NCBI GenBank assembly: GCA_029721435.1
Contig: CM056573.1
Location: 193,501-257,500 of the forward strand
DNA: 64,000 nucleotides
Origin: Gymnothorax reevesii
Lineage: Eukaryota > Chordata > Actinopteri > Anguilliformes > Muraenidae
Reading direction: 5' to 3'
The translations under genes and the position numbers were made by a program. The notes beneath the pieces are model-generated. The model worked only from the letters and a program-made list of their open reading frames with translations. It ran no database searches and was not told the DNA's origin. Of the stretch, positions 54,057-64,000 are shown piece after piece; within the stretch, counting starts at the first letter, position 1, and every line of letters begins with the position of its first letter.

Positions 54057-54859
54057 CAGTATTTTCCATCCCTGTTCCTGAAGTACCCCTGCCCTGCATA
54101 TTTCAGATGTCTCCGTGATTTAACACACCCAGATCAAGTCATTAGGCACTCCACTAACAAGCTGATCAGGTGTGTTATATCAGTGAGGCCCAACCCTTCT
54201 CCTGCAGTACCCCTGTGTAATGCGAATAGAAGCCACTAAATGGCAGTATTGACCTTTCTTATGTTAAGCCCAGGCTGGAGCTAGGTTTGGGCATGTCTTG
54301 GGCATGTCTGGGACAAGTCCCAGAGAATGAAAAAAAAAGGTCTAAATGTGGGAGGGGTCTGCAAAAGAGTATATAAGGAGGAAAATTGAGGGAGTGGAGT
54401 AGTAGGAGAAATTGCAAGCAGAAGGATACATTTGACCAGACCTGTCATTTTCTTTTCAAGACCTGTGTAGCTTTTTGTGGATTTTTGCCTGTGTTGGAGC
54501 ATTTTCCTCACCGGGAACATCACCAAGCAACCCAACCAAAGGGACTGTAAATATTTTTTTTGTTGTATATATCAATCTTGGTCAGTAGAGTAGATAGTAG
54601 ATTAGTTTAAAGTCTTTGATTAAATTTGTTTAAGTTTTAAAATTGTGTCTGTCATCCTTTGCTGTCATAAATGTAATAACAAATTGGGGCCATAACACCT
54701 GTCATGCACATTTATTAGCCTCTCTAATCTAACACACCTGATTCAGCTGATCAGCTCACTAGTGGAGTACCTAATGAGCTGATCTGGGTGTGTTAAATCA
54801 AGGAGACATCTGAAATATGCAGGGCAGGGGTACTCCAGGAACAGGGTTGGGAAACACTG
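54057..54859. mobile_element. hAT-type palindromic element B, split by a solo LTR
   Basis: Arms start CAGTATTTTCCATCCCTGTT and (complement of the right end) CAGTGTTTCCCAACCCTGTT. They share ACCCCTGCCCTGCATATTTC and AACACACCCAGATCA. The flanks are GTTTAGTC and GTTTAATG. The LTR at 54216-54697 interrupts its middle. Confidence 0.85.
54216..54697 (+). repeat. Solo LTR, complete
   Basis: 482 bp from TGTAATGCG to GCCATAACA (TG...CA), with a 4-bp duplication CCTG at 54212-54215 and 54698-54701. A TATA-like GAGTATATAAGG is at about 54367. No second LTR or internal genes adjoin, so it is a recombined solo LTR of a retrotransposon or endogenous retrovirus of unassigned family. Confidence 0.88.
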
Positions 54860-54879
54860 GTTTAATGGACATATTAGAG

Positions 54880-54993
54880 CAGGGGTATCCAATCTTAGAA
54901 GAAGAATCAGGTAGAATCAGGTGTGTTGGTGTTGGGCTTTAACAAAAACCAGCACCCACACCGGCCCTTTCCGGATAAGATGGGACACGTCTG
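54880..54993. mobile_element. hAT-type miniature element C
   Basis: 114 bp, termini CAGGGGTATCCAATCTTA and (complement) CAGACGTGTCCCATCTTA. Perfect 8-bp duplication TATTAGAG at 54872-54879 and 54994-55001. Confidence 0.88.
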
Positions 54994-55037
54994 TATTAGA
55001 GTGATGGTATATCCCTAGTCCATCCTCCACATCAGTG

Positions 55038-55090
55038 GGTGGCGGTAATGCATCCTAAACCTATTTTATGAGAAAATCACGCAAAAATAA
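55038..55090 (+). repeat. 3' tip of a (GAA)n-type LINE
   Basis: GTGGGTGGCGGTAATGCATC followed by AAAAATAAGAAGAA. This is the same 3' terminal motif as the LINE at 45.5 kb, severely 5'-truncated. Confidence 0.55.
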
Positions 55091-56766
55091 GAAGAATATT
55101 AGAATGTTTCAAGGGGGTAGGAATACACCTGGAAGTTGAAGCTCAATTGAACACTCTAGAACACAGAGATATAAAAAAAACTAGCCTGGACAATCGCCTC
55201 ATTTCTGTGGCAGCACTCGGCTGCCATCTTGTGTATGTAAGTCGGGGCAGACGTTCAATGGGAAATCCAGTAGAACTGTCCTTGTATAAAAAGGAAACTC
55301 GCTCATATCGGACAACAGCTCAAGTCCCGGTTTTCTATAATGTTTTTTGAATTAAATAAACATTGAATATACTGAATTTCACATAACAGATTTTTGCTTA
55401 CATCGGACAAAATGTCCAGTCCTGTCACAATGCATTTCCATTCAAAAGCACTTGTGTATTCCGGTCAAGCTGGTTTGTACCAAGCACACACGCGCAACAG
55501 AGCAATGAAATCAAGTTTGGCTTTCCTACACTGTTATAAACTGACTGAATTTAACCGTTAAATTAACTCATTGTCTCCTTGTCATATTTACAGTAAGTGG
55601 TGTCCTGCGCGCATTTAACCGTGGTTTACACTGAACATGCATTGAGCTCTGCGGTAAACTTGTAGTAAAATTACAGCTAAAATAACTGGCAAAAAGGTGC
55701 CAGTTAAATTACCTGTCAAAAAAGGCTTCAGTTTATTGTTTTTTTATTAAGTGTATTCGCGAAAACTGAAACTGTAGCAGTTTCATTTACATACTTTAGT
55801 TTTGAGACTTCCACGTTGATCCCAGTTAGGGCAATACGAGGTATCATCCAGTTATCCATTGTGTCAAGGCAAAGACGGAATAAATGAAGACAACAAGTAG
55901 GTATGAACACTTCAGAATGAAATTGTTCCGATCTTAATACACAAAGCAGACATATAAATTCATATATGCAAATAACGACTAGTTTCTTCCAGTTATAGAC
56001 CTGAGTCAGACACACAGGCACAGCTGAATGCAAACGCTTTTTCTTTGAAAGGGTAAGGCAATCGTAGGGCTTATTCTTTAGCTTTGGCAAATAATGGTGC
56101 ATAAATATTGTTGATTGACAATTCTTTATTTGCGTCCTTTTTTGAGTATGACAAGATTAAAAAAAACACGGAAAACAAGTACCCCCCAAAAAATAACATT
56201 TATCGTCACCCACGCTTTCTGTTTACATGTGCCTCATTGGACATTTGGACATCATCCATACACAAGATGGCGGAGCTATTCTGCCGTGTGCGCATTGGTC
56301 CAGCCAATGACGCTTCCATTCTAGTTTTTTTTAAATATATATATACATATATATGTTTCTGTGCTGTAGAAGATAGCATACGACCAACTAGCGGTTGCTT
56401 CTCCATTCACCCTCATTCATTTTATCTGACTTTTGACATCAAATAACTTTACACTAAAAACATTATGAGCCTTCTTGTCAACGACAATATTTTCTACATT
56501 CATTATCTTTCCACCATTCCAGTCATGGGACTGGGTCAGGGGTCTGTGCCTTCCTCTTCCAGAGGACTCTGTCCAGAGCCTCTTCCTCCGCCACTCCACG
56601 CATCCTCATCCTCATCCATTTTGTAGCAGACGTCTTTACTGCGTTATGGTCTAATAACGAGCATTTTTAGCCGATGGCCAGGCTGGGCTAAAAGTGAGGT
56701 AAAATTCCAGCGACTTTCTGTGGCACAGGAGGCATAAAACCGTAATGTTTAGACCAGAAGCCCATT
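55091..56766. other. Spacer, nothing recognised
   Basis: No coding match. An AT dinucleotide-rich tract lies near 56330-56355. Confidence 0.5.
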
Positions 56767-56988
56767 ACGAATCATAGACAGTAGACGACTGAGCCACGTC
56801 GCGAACGAAGTGAAGTACATATGAAGTAATAATTCGCAAAACATAATAACATCGAACGGAATCAGACTATACTTACAGACACAATCGCTTGCTCGCTGGG
56901 AATAATGTGTAGGGTACATCTACCAGACGAGTTACCGCTTATTAGGACGTTGGGCTACGTCAGCGAGCTGACTTCGAGCCTGCGCAGT

Positions 56989-58353
56989 TTGACAGGATTG
57001 ATGGAAGGACGAGTTTTTGGCGCAAGATTTAAAATAGATTTGTGGTTTGTTTGGCTTTTGAAGTTTTTGCAAGGTTTCTCGGTTTAGATTCGGATTGCGG
57101 ATGAATGGTTTTGGAAAATGGATTGTGAGTCGGCGGTGGGATGAAAAAAGAAAAGGAAAAAAGGAAGTGATAATGAAAATGAGGATGAAACATTTGTTGT
57201 AGGCATAAAAGCAAATATAAAGGGTGATGAAGCAAACTGTTTATTTAGTAATGCTCATGAAATTGGGAAATTTGTGAAAAGGGAAATTGGAGATGTAAGA
57301 GCAGTTAGGATAACACGGGGAGGGTTAGTGATTGTGGAGTGTTGCAATGTTAAACAACAAAACAAAGCATTAAAAATTAAACAGTACAATCTCGTAAAGG
57401 TAACTAGCTTTCCTTTACAGGAAAAACCGTGTGTTAAAGGAGTGATCAGCGGTGTTCCATTGGACATGGACTTAAATGATTTTTTGAAGGTAGAGGGGCT
57501 GTGTGGAGCAAAGCGGATGAGAACCTACCGGGAGGGAAAGGTGCAGGAAAGCCTGTCTGTACTTTTAGAGTTCAACAGTGAGGTTCCGGAGAGAATATTT
57601 GTAGACTATGTAAGTTATAGGGTGAGAATGTACGAAAGGGCTCCACTGCGCTGTTACCGATGTCAGGAATATGGGCATGTGGCAGTTGTATGTAAAAAAG
57701 AAATGCACAGGTGTAGAAGGTGTGGACAGGAGGGATGCATTGAAGATGATTGTATAAGGGCAAAAGCATGTTTTCACTGTGGGGGAAGTCATGAGATGGG
57801 GTCAGTGCAGTGTGAAAGAAGGAAAATGGAAAGAGAGGTGGAAAGGACAGGAGTGCATGGGAAAATATCGTATGCAGAAGCAACAAAAAGGGTTGTGAGT
57901 AAAAGAGAAATGGTGGGGAAAGAGCAGGCCAGAGAACAGCCAGTGGAAAAGAGGCAATATGAGTTTGAGGAGGATGAAATTAGGATGAATAAAAGAAGTT
58001 TTTTAGCGTTCATTTCAATGGTTCTAAATTGTGCCTGTGAGATAGAAAGCAAAACGGAGAGAATTAAGATGGTGGTAGATGCGACAAGAGAGATCTTGGG
58101 TGTAGTAGATGTAAAGAGGGAAGATATTCAGAGGATTTTGGAAAGAGGGTTCGGAAGCAGTCAGACTGTAGAAAAGAAAGGAGAGACAGAAACCCTGGGA
58201 AATAATTGAAGCAGAGAAGGATACGTGAGAGGAGTTTTTTTGTTTTACTGAAGTACCCAGTCAAAGACAGCACGAAATTCAGTACAGTAGGTGGCGGCAT
58301 GCACTAAAGACAAAGTTTCGTACGCCATTAACGAAAAAGAAGAAGAAGAAGAA
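56989..58353 (+). mobile_element. ORF1-only retroelement, copy 2
   Basis: Flanked by GAGCCTGCGCAGT at 56976-56988 and 58354-58366. Same order as copy 1: leader, ORF1, short 3' UTR with AGGTGGCGGCATGCAC, and an AAGAAGAAG tail. 1365 bp against 1355 bp for copy 1. No ORF2. Confidence 0.92.
57118..58209 (+). pseudogene. gag-like ORF1 protein (copy 2, one early stop)
   Basis: 364 codons, more than 90% identical by eye to copy 1. Codon 9 is TGA where copy 1 has TTA (leucine); the rest is open to TGA at 58207. The same three CCHC motifs are present. The C-terminus is ten residues longer than copy 1 because a lysine codon is kept where copy 1 has a stop. Confidence 0.88.
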
Positions 58354-58700
58354 GAGCCTGCGCAGTAGGCGTGGTGCTCGACTGAAAACTCGTTCAATCG
58401 AGCATCTTCGCTCTCCCGTTGAGAGCAGCGTCATCCCGCTGTTCACTTCATTACTGTCTATGGAATTTTTATTGTCACTACTAGCTGTAGCTTACCTGAA
58501 GTAAACCAAAACGCTCGTAAAAGGTTCAGCATTGACTCTCGTTCCTGGCTTAATGCCAAATCATATGATGAACGAGGAAGCAACAGGATCATGCGCTACG
58601 GACGGATGATTTGGTTGATCAGCTGATTCGCTTTATGCTTCAGCAGATATGTGATTCGCACTTTTGATCAAATGAGCATTTTCTAACGAAACTCGCTGCG

Positions 58701-58885
58701 ATGGGAATAGTTTTAGTCTCCGTGGTTTTGGCCGTTCTAATCGTCAATTGCTTTTGTAAATATGAGCCAACCTGGGAGTCGATTGATTCCCGACCTATAC
58801 CTGACTGGTTTGATCAAGCCAAATTTGGCATCTTCGTGCACTGGGGGGTCTTTTCTGTCCCCAGCTACGGAAGTGAATGGTTTTG
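58701..58885 (+). CDS. fuca2: Alpha-L-fucosidase exon 1 (fuca2-like)
   Basis: First coding exon of a GH29 alpha-L-fucosidase, which removes terminal fucose from glycoproteins in lysosomes or after secretion. The ATG is followed by a hydrophobic signal peptide (about residues 1-19, ending near NCFC). The family N-terminus [20 protein letters not shown] then leads to [20 protein letters not shown]. Donor TTTTG|GTAAGT, phase 2. It best resembles vertebrate FUCA2; the paralogue FUCA1 is possible because only 123 residues are visible. Human SHPRH and FUCA2 share chromosome band 6q24, which supports fuca2. Confidence 0.9.
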
Positions 58886-59567
58886 GTAAGTAAAGTTATC
58901 CGTTGAAATTCAGTGAAGTCTGTAAAATAAAGTTATGTTGCAAGTTAATTCACTCTTTCGTAAAAGTTGACAAAGTCGAAGTTGGTACTAGCTACGTCAG
59001 GTGCTGTCCTAAATTGAGTTCCTTCATGCATTAGAATGGGTAAGGCTAATCTGCTGAAAATATTCTTCTGAAAATTCGCAAATTCTTCCTTTTTTCATCA
59101 ACTCAGATTTACATCTCAAGAATAACTTGTGAACATTTCATCGCAATATTGTTAGAAAAAAATTAATTATGAAGGAAAGTATAGATGTTTGTAGTCTTTC
59201 AGCAGAATGTTTCAGCAGATTAGCCCCACAACCCATTAGAATGTTATGACCAATCAGAGCAAATTACTGATCATGTAGCGAACAGCTGCCGCAGTAGTAC
59301 TTGTCTTGTGGGGTCCGTGTAACGCGTTGCAGTTCAATTTTCCATTTTAAAAAAAGGTAAAATAGAAATTGTGAAAACGGGGAAAAATTCAGTTTGTGAA
59401 GCTAAAAAATTAGAAATCCCGAAGGATAAAAGGAAATCGTGCAGAATTTGAAAATCGAATGTCTTATACGGTTTTAAGGCCCTTTTTGCCTCTGACGTCC
59501 GTTTTTGGTCTCACTTTATTATTCGCTGTCAGTGTGTGATTTTCTTTACACTCCTGGGAGGTTTAGT

Positions 59568-59747
59568 CCAGGGGGGTATTTCACAAAGCTGGCTAACTGA
59601 GTAAGCCTGGCTTTTTCACAAAGTCAAACCTGGAAAGCTGTATTATTTCAGTCCATGTTCCAGATTTGAATAGTTTCCAGGTTTGACTTTGTGAAAAAGC
59701 CAGGCTTACTCAGTTACCCAGCTTTGTGGAATAACTACCCCCCCAGG
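59568..59747. mobile_element. Perfect-arm palindromic miniature element
   Basis: Arms of about 70 bp: CCAGGGGGGTATTTCACAAA, TAAGCCTGGCTTTTTCACAA, and the complement ending ACTACCCCCCCAGG. A 36-bp loop. Would form a very stable hairpin in RNA of either strand. Confidence 0.85.
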
Positions 59748-59921
59748 AGGGTAAGTTATACTACGAAGCTGGCTATGTGATTAAGCCTGTCTTCAGCACT
59801 TAGTAAAACCAGGAACCTTTCAAAATCTGGAACGTGGACTTAAGTAAAAGGAGCTGCTCTGGGTTTTACTTAAGCCAAAAGTCAGGCTTAGTCACAAAGT
59901 TAGCTTTGCAATACACCCTCC
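59748..59921. mobile_element. Second, diverged palindromic element
   Basis: Adjoins the previous one. Outer ends GGAGGGTAAGTTATACTACG and (complement) GGAGGGTGTATTGCAAAGCT, sharing the GCTGGC / TAAGCCTG words with its neighbour, so the two are related families. Confidence 0.7.
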
Positions 59922-60151
59922 AGTTATGACACAAGTCTGATCCCACAAAAGTTAACGTCTTTTTTTTGTTGTTGAGCTTCCTTTGAGTCACTGTGGTTTA
60001 TTAAAATAATGACAACTCCTATCCCAAGCTGTTATTGATCATACTCTTGAGTATACTGTGCGGAACCGTGTTGAGATGTTTGAGAGGATAATTGCCTCGG
60101 ACTTTTTATAAATAAACAAGTTTATTGCAAGATATGTCCTTTATTTGAGGG

Positions 60152-60310
60152 TGGTACAGTGGCGGTGTGGGTAGCACTACCGGGTCACCGAGAGGTTTTG
60201 GGTTTTAATTCGGTCCGGGACCTTTCTGTGTGGAGTCTACGCGTTTCCTTCGTCTCCGGGTGAGTTTGCCCCCATAGTCCAAAGACTTGCATGTCAGGAT
60301 AATTGAAGAC
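60152..60310 (+). repeat. SINE head fragment, copy 3
   Basis: GGGTAGCACTACCGGGTCACCGAG-like head, then GACCTTTCTGTGTGGAGTCT and CAAAGACTTGCATGTCAG. The tail half is missing. Confidence 0.7.
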
Positions 60311-61600
60311 TTTAGATTGCTAGTAGGCATGAGTGTATGATTAGCTGGCTAAAATTGCATCTGCTTCCTTTGTTGTCAGCAACTTTTTTTTTTTCCTTTT
60401 TTAACAATATTTCCAAATAACACAACCCTCCTGCTTTTTAATAATATTAGATTCAAGGTTCTCTATTGAATAAGGGAATATGAAAAATCAAACTTTTTTG
60501 GTTGTAATGTCAAATTGCAAGTAACTCATGGAATTATTCTTTATCATGATTAATCTGACATGCTTCTGAGAGTTCAGTTCTCTATCCCCAAAACACTCTG
60601 CTTGAGCTGATGGAAAATGTGATTATGTGTGTAATATGGATAGGCATCTGACTCTGTAGTCTTCCATTCCCCCGAATTGCAGAGTTGGTGTCAACTTTGA
60701 AATGCTACATCAATGTTTATTTTACTTTAAACTCAGTCCCACTTCCTTTTAGCTTATAATCTGTTGCGGCATTTCATTTTCCTGCTTTCAAAAGAGAAAA
60801 CATTGGTTGATTTCATTTTCCGGATATCTGCCATTCTGACTTGCGAACAGGTTTGACTGGCTTCAAGTTTCAAGTCCAGCCTAAGTTAAGATTTACCTCA
60901 CTGATTACCCTGCCGTGCCCGTGCTTTGACTTTTTGCTGCACTTCCTCTAAAACAAGCCAGATCTTCTTTTCTGGCTTGGCTTCCACTTTCTGTTGGCGA
61001 TGTGATGACTGATGAAGCACTTTAGGTGCATTCCACCACTTCTCGTGTGGGAGACAGCCATTGGTCGGCTGTCTGACCACATGCAGTGAATATTATGGCC
61101 TCTCCTCAGTGCCTCATATCAGCACAGGTGCACAATTTTTCATCAAGTATTTCATTCTGCCAGCTCCGCCATGCTATTGTTTTTGCACATTAGGATCCAA
61201 ATAGATACCAAGTTGGCATATACTCAGGCTGCCTCTGACCTAGATGGAGAACTCTAGAGAAAAACCCAGTCAATCAAGTCAGTCACATGATTACACCTCG
61301 TGCATACCCTCGATTTTCATGATGCGATTCCCAAATGCTTTTGGATAATTGCCAATTGTCAACGTAGACGATCGATAGATGGATAGATAGACAAACGGAT
61401 GAAACGGGAGACCCAGGCTCGAGTTACCTCTCAGGTAGCTGGAGTAAATAGACCCAAGTACTTCATAGTGTCCCAGTAATGACAAAGTTAACTGCAAGCA
61501 GTCAGCAGATTGCTTTTCCTACACAAATAATTTGCATTGTTTGATGTTCTTGATGTCGTCGTTATCATTGCCTGCTAGTCACACATCCGTTTGTCCGCAG

Positions 61601-61788
61601 GTGGTACTGGAAGGGGCGAAAGCTGCAGCCGTATGTGGATTTTATGGAGCAGAACTATCCCCTCGGCTTCCAGTACCAGGACTTTGGACCCCAATTTACA
61701 GCTGAATTCTTTGATGCAAAGAAGTGGGCAGATATCTTTGCTGCATCCGGGGCAAAATATATAGTACTCACTACAAAGCACCATGAAG
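61601..61788 (+). CDS. fuca2: Alpha-L-fucosidase exon 2
   Basis: Continues the GH29 domain: [54 protein letters not shown]. Acceptor TCCGCAG|GTGG completes the split tryptophan codon; donor GAAG|GTTTGT, phase 1. Active-site histidines of the KHHEG motif are present. The next exon is not found before 64000, so the gene continues beyond the window. Confidence 0.93.
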
Positions 61789-61984
61789 GTTTGTAAACAT
61801 TTTAGAAAGTTTACTTTCAGGTCATTGGTTCAGCTTTTTTTTTTTTGCGGCACATGGTGTGAAGAATTAATTTCCGGTACACTGCTTTAACACTTTCTTT
61901 CAGAAAAGAATAAAGAGAAAATTCCAAGGTTGCTAGGTGGCTGTTGGGGTTTAGACTACAGGACAGCACGTGTGGCCTAGAGAT

Positions 61985-62590
61985 ACAGATTGAATCTTAA
62001 CCTTTCAGTGCCATAAGCAATTTCATCGCCCTCCTCTGCAGTACAGGAGGGTTCAGAAGGTAATCAGTCAACTTTTTACCACCCGCTGCTGAGGCTGCGA
62101 GCACCAAAAGGCTCAGAGGACTATGAGTAACAACTGTGTGGATGACAGACAGAATTCTTTCTCCGGTGTAGAAAAACCCCTTTACAACAGTCAGCCTGAT
62201 CAGGAACACCCTCCTGGACATTGGCATATCTGTTAGAAAGTCACAAATCAAGAGAAGACTTCACCAGAGTAAATGCAGAGCGTGCAGCACAGGGTTCAAA
62301 CCATTGTGTAGAAAGAGGAAGACTTGTTGAGTTTTTAAGAACATCTAAAAAAAGCCTGAGCCATTCTGCAATCACATCCTATGGACTGATGAAACAAAGA
62401 TCATCTTTTGCCTGAATGATGGGAAGAGATGAGTATGAGGAAGGAAAGGACCTGTTCATGATCTGGAGAATATCTCTTCCCCTGTGAAGCATGCTGGAGG
62501 TTGTGTTTTGATGTGGGCATGTATGGCTACCAGTGGAACTGGTTCCCTTGTATTTATTGATTATGTGACTGCAGACACAAGCAGCAGGTC
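61985..62590 (+). pseudogene. Decayed Tc1-like transposase gene
   Basis: Contains recognisable Tc1 blocks in order: CTGGACATTGGCATATCTGT and AAATCAAGAGAAGACTTCAC; a broken frame with GLMKQRSSF; then MKHAGGCVLMWACMATSGTG and SLVFIDYVTAD. It has several stops and ends abruptly near 62590, before the last catalytic motif. Lies in fucosidase intron 2. Confidence 0.75.
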
Positions 62591-62706
62591 GAGGCCTCTG
62601 AGTCGCTCACAGCTGAGAAGTTCATCTGGAAGCCCTGGGGTTGGGGGCTTCAGTCCGAGCTACACAATTACGACTTTAGCGAGGCAGCAGTTGGTTCAGC
62701 CACGCC

Positions 62707-63066
62707 GAGGGTAATGCGCTGAAAAGGTGGTGACGTAATTTTGAGGTCAACTTGTAGGAGCCATGGCAACTGCTTCATGTTGAACGAACCAAACCATAAG
62801 CAATCAACAGAACAGTGTTTATCGCCATGGCACTCGTGTCTATGCATTTTAATTCCATATAATCTTAAACCCAAAATATGCTCATTATCAAAGAACAGAA
62901 AGCATTTCTCACTATATTTATGATCGTCAAATATTTAGGTATTTTGTGCCGCGTGTTTAGTGTACGAGTGAATGTGTTGCTATGCTGTGAGTTTGAACCA
63001 TTGTCAAAGAAGTGAGTGTTGACCCCAGCGAAAGTGACGTCGCACCTTTTCAGTGCATAGGGGTTA
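62707..63066. mobile_element. Inverted-repeat element, perhaps piggyBac-like
   Basis: Left GGTAATGCGCTGAAAAGGTG and the complement of the right end CCTATGCACTGAAAAGGTGC pair over about 45 bp. The right end finishes GGGGTTAA. The left TTAA is not preserved. Confidence 0.45.
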
Positions 63067-64000
63067 AGCTGGTTGAAATTTGTAAGTCTTATCTCTCTCT
63101 GGTGCTCTTGCCTGATCAGCCAGGTGCATGCAACTGTATACTGATGGTCTTACCCTCAGTTTATAATTGGTGGTGCGACTGCATATGTAAAAAGTGAACA
63201 CTATTTGTCATATGAGTCGGCGGAATGGCGTACCGTGGCATCTTCCTCTTGTCGAAAGAAGCAGGACATTACGGTTGACTGAACATTTCTGCTGTGCTCA
63301 GGCTGTGGAAAGGGGGACCCACCAATCATCGAAGCAGGTTGCATTCTGATTTGCACAGGACTGTTTTTGACTGCTTAGATACGGCCGAATTATTCAAAAC
63401 ACATTGGACGGTGCTTCACTGTACAGGCGGGTAATTATCCAGTGCGTACTGCAAATGGAACCCAGTACTTTTTTTTTAAGGCAAAGAGGTGCTGTATTTC
63501 ATGATGGACATATCAGTCACTTGACCTGCATTCAGTGGTGCGTGAATTTCACGAATGAATAGGAAGGATAGGGGAACAGTTTGCAATCTATTCATTCGTG
63601 CTCGTCAATCGACTTCTTATGACTTTCAAGATGGAGGCAACTGGAAACTACCTCAAGGTACTGTTTTCAAAAACTTTTTTTTTTTTTTTTTTTAATAAAC
63701 TACCTGTGCATTTTCAAAGTTCTCAGTGCCTCATTTTAAATGTCAGGGCCCTCGGAATTCTACGGATGAAGTGTGGAGCTACTTTAAGCCTTGTTAATGA
63801 TGAAAAACTAGCGATTTCTTTTCATGGCAATGCTATGCCCAATTCACTACTATTGTAAGCCTGTTGTGAGCTTCGGCTAAAAAGCCATATATTTCGAAAT
63901 GTTGCGTGCGTACGGAGGTGGGGTATTCGACAAAAGTTGGTACTCGTTGGTACTTATCATGTTTCAATACACTCCAAGTCAATGTCACACCGGAATTCTC
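63067..64000. other. Fucosidase intron 2 continued, nothing recognised
   Basis: A poly-T run is at 63675-63693. The third fucosidase exon was searched for by its conserved sequence and not found. Confidence 0.55.

Larger units (their letters stand above)
56767..58461. mobile_element. Miniature element hosting ORF1-only copy 2
   Basis: Termini CATAGACAGTA at 56774 and its complement TACTGTCTATG near 58456-58466 bracket short flanks of the ORF1-only insertion. They resemble the ends of the 49245 element. Boundaries are approximate and no target duplication was confirmed. Confidence 0.45.
58886..61600 (+). other. Fucosidase intron 1
   Basis: GT at 58886, AG at 61599-61600. Holds two palindromic elements and a SINE fragment, listed separately. 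60320-61590 shows nothing else recognisable apart from a GATAGATGGATAGATAGA run near 61373. Confidence 0.85.

Noticed and set aside
63598..63858. 86-codon frame as fucosidase exon 3
   Set aside because: No match to the conserved sequence following KHHEG; it includes a poly-T run.

Overview
This is a 64 kb stretch of vertebrate, almost certainly teleost fish, nuclear DNA. There are no operons. It shows two intron-rich vertebrate genes with canonical splice sites and a dense layer of fish-type mobile elements: Tc1-like and piggyBac-like DNA transposons, hAT-type miniature elements, an L2/CR1 LINE with its tail-matched SINEs, a (GAA)n-tailed LINE, and solo LTRs. The species cannot be named from the sequence alone.

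Positions 490-37485 (minus strand) hold nearly all of SHPRH, a SNF2-family helicase and RING E3 ubiquitin ligase with linker-histone (H15) and PHD domains. I traced 26 consecutive coding exons. Their lengths sum to 4662 nt, exactly 1554 codons, and every exon junction keeps frame. The ATG is at 37485. The last part of the helicase C-terminal domain and the stop codon lie beyond position 1. Two of its introns appear to use GC instead of GT at the donor. One of these has an in-frame GT alternative supplied by the end of a small transposon.

The SHPRH introns carry a Tc1-like transposon (12.9-16.2 kb) whose left terminal repeat is interrupted by a TTAA-flanked piggyBac-type element. They also carry a second, inverted copy of that piggyBac element (7.5-9.2 kb), two LTR fragments, a nearly intact L2/CR1 LINE (22.2-26.1 kb), two SINEs, a 42-bp minisatellite beside exon 13, and simple repeats.

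Positions 37.5-58.6 kb are the intergenic region between the two divergent genes and consist largely of nested mobile elements. They include a tandem duplication (40.8-42.2 kb), a 5'-truncated RT-RNase H LINE (45.46-48.70 kb, 12-bp target duplication) with a gag-like ORF1-only retroelement nested in its 3' end, and a second ORF1-only copy of near-identical structure at 56.99-58.35 kb with its own 13-bp target duplication. A TA-flanked element with unusual subterminal repeat arrays lies at 51.3-52.8 kb, followed by a cluster of hAT-type miniature elements sharing one target (53.3-55.0 kb), one of them split by a solo LTR.

Positions 58701 to the end (plus strand) hold the first two coding exons of an alpha-L-fucosidase gene, most likely fuca2: signal peptide plus the start of the GH29 catalytic domain. 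Its introns contain palindromic miniature elements, a SINE fragment and a decayed Tc1 transposase. Human SHPRH and FUCA2 both lie on 6q24, so the pairing fits conserved synteny. The two genes are transcribed away from each other and have unrelated jobs: chromatin/DNA-damage ubiquitination, and fucose removal from glycoconjugates.
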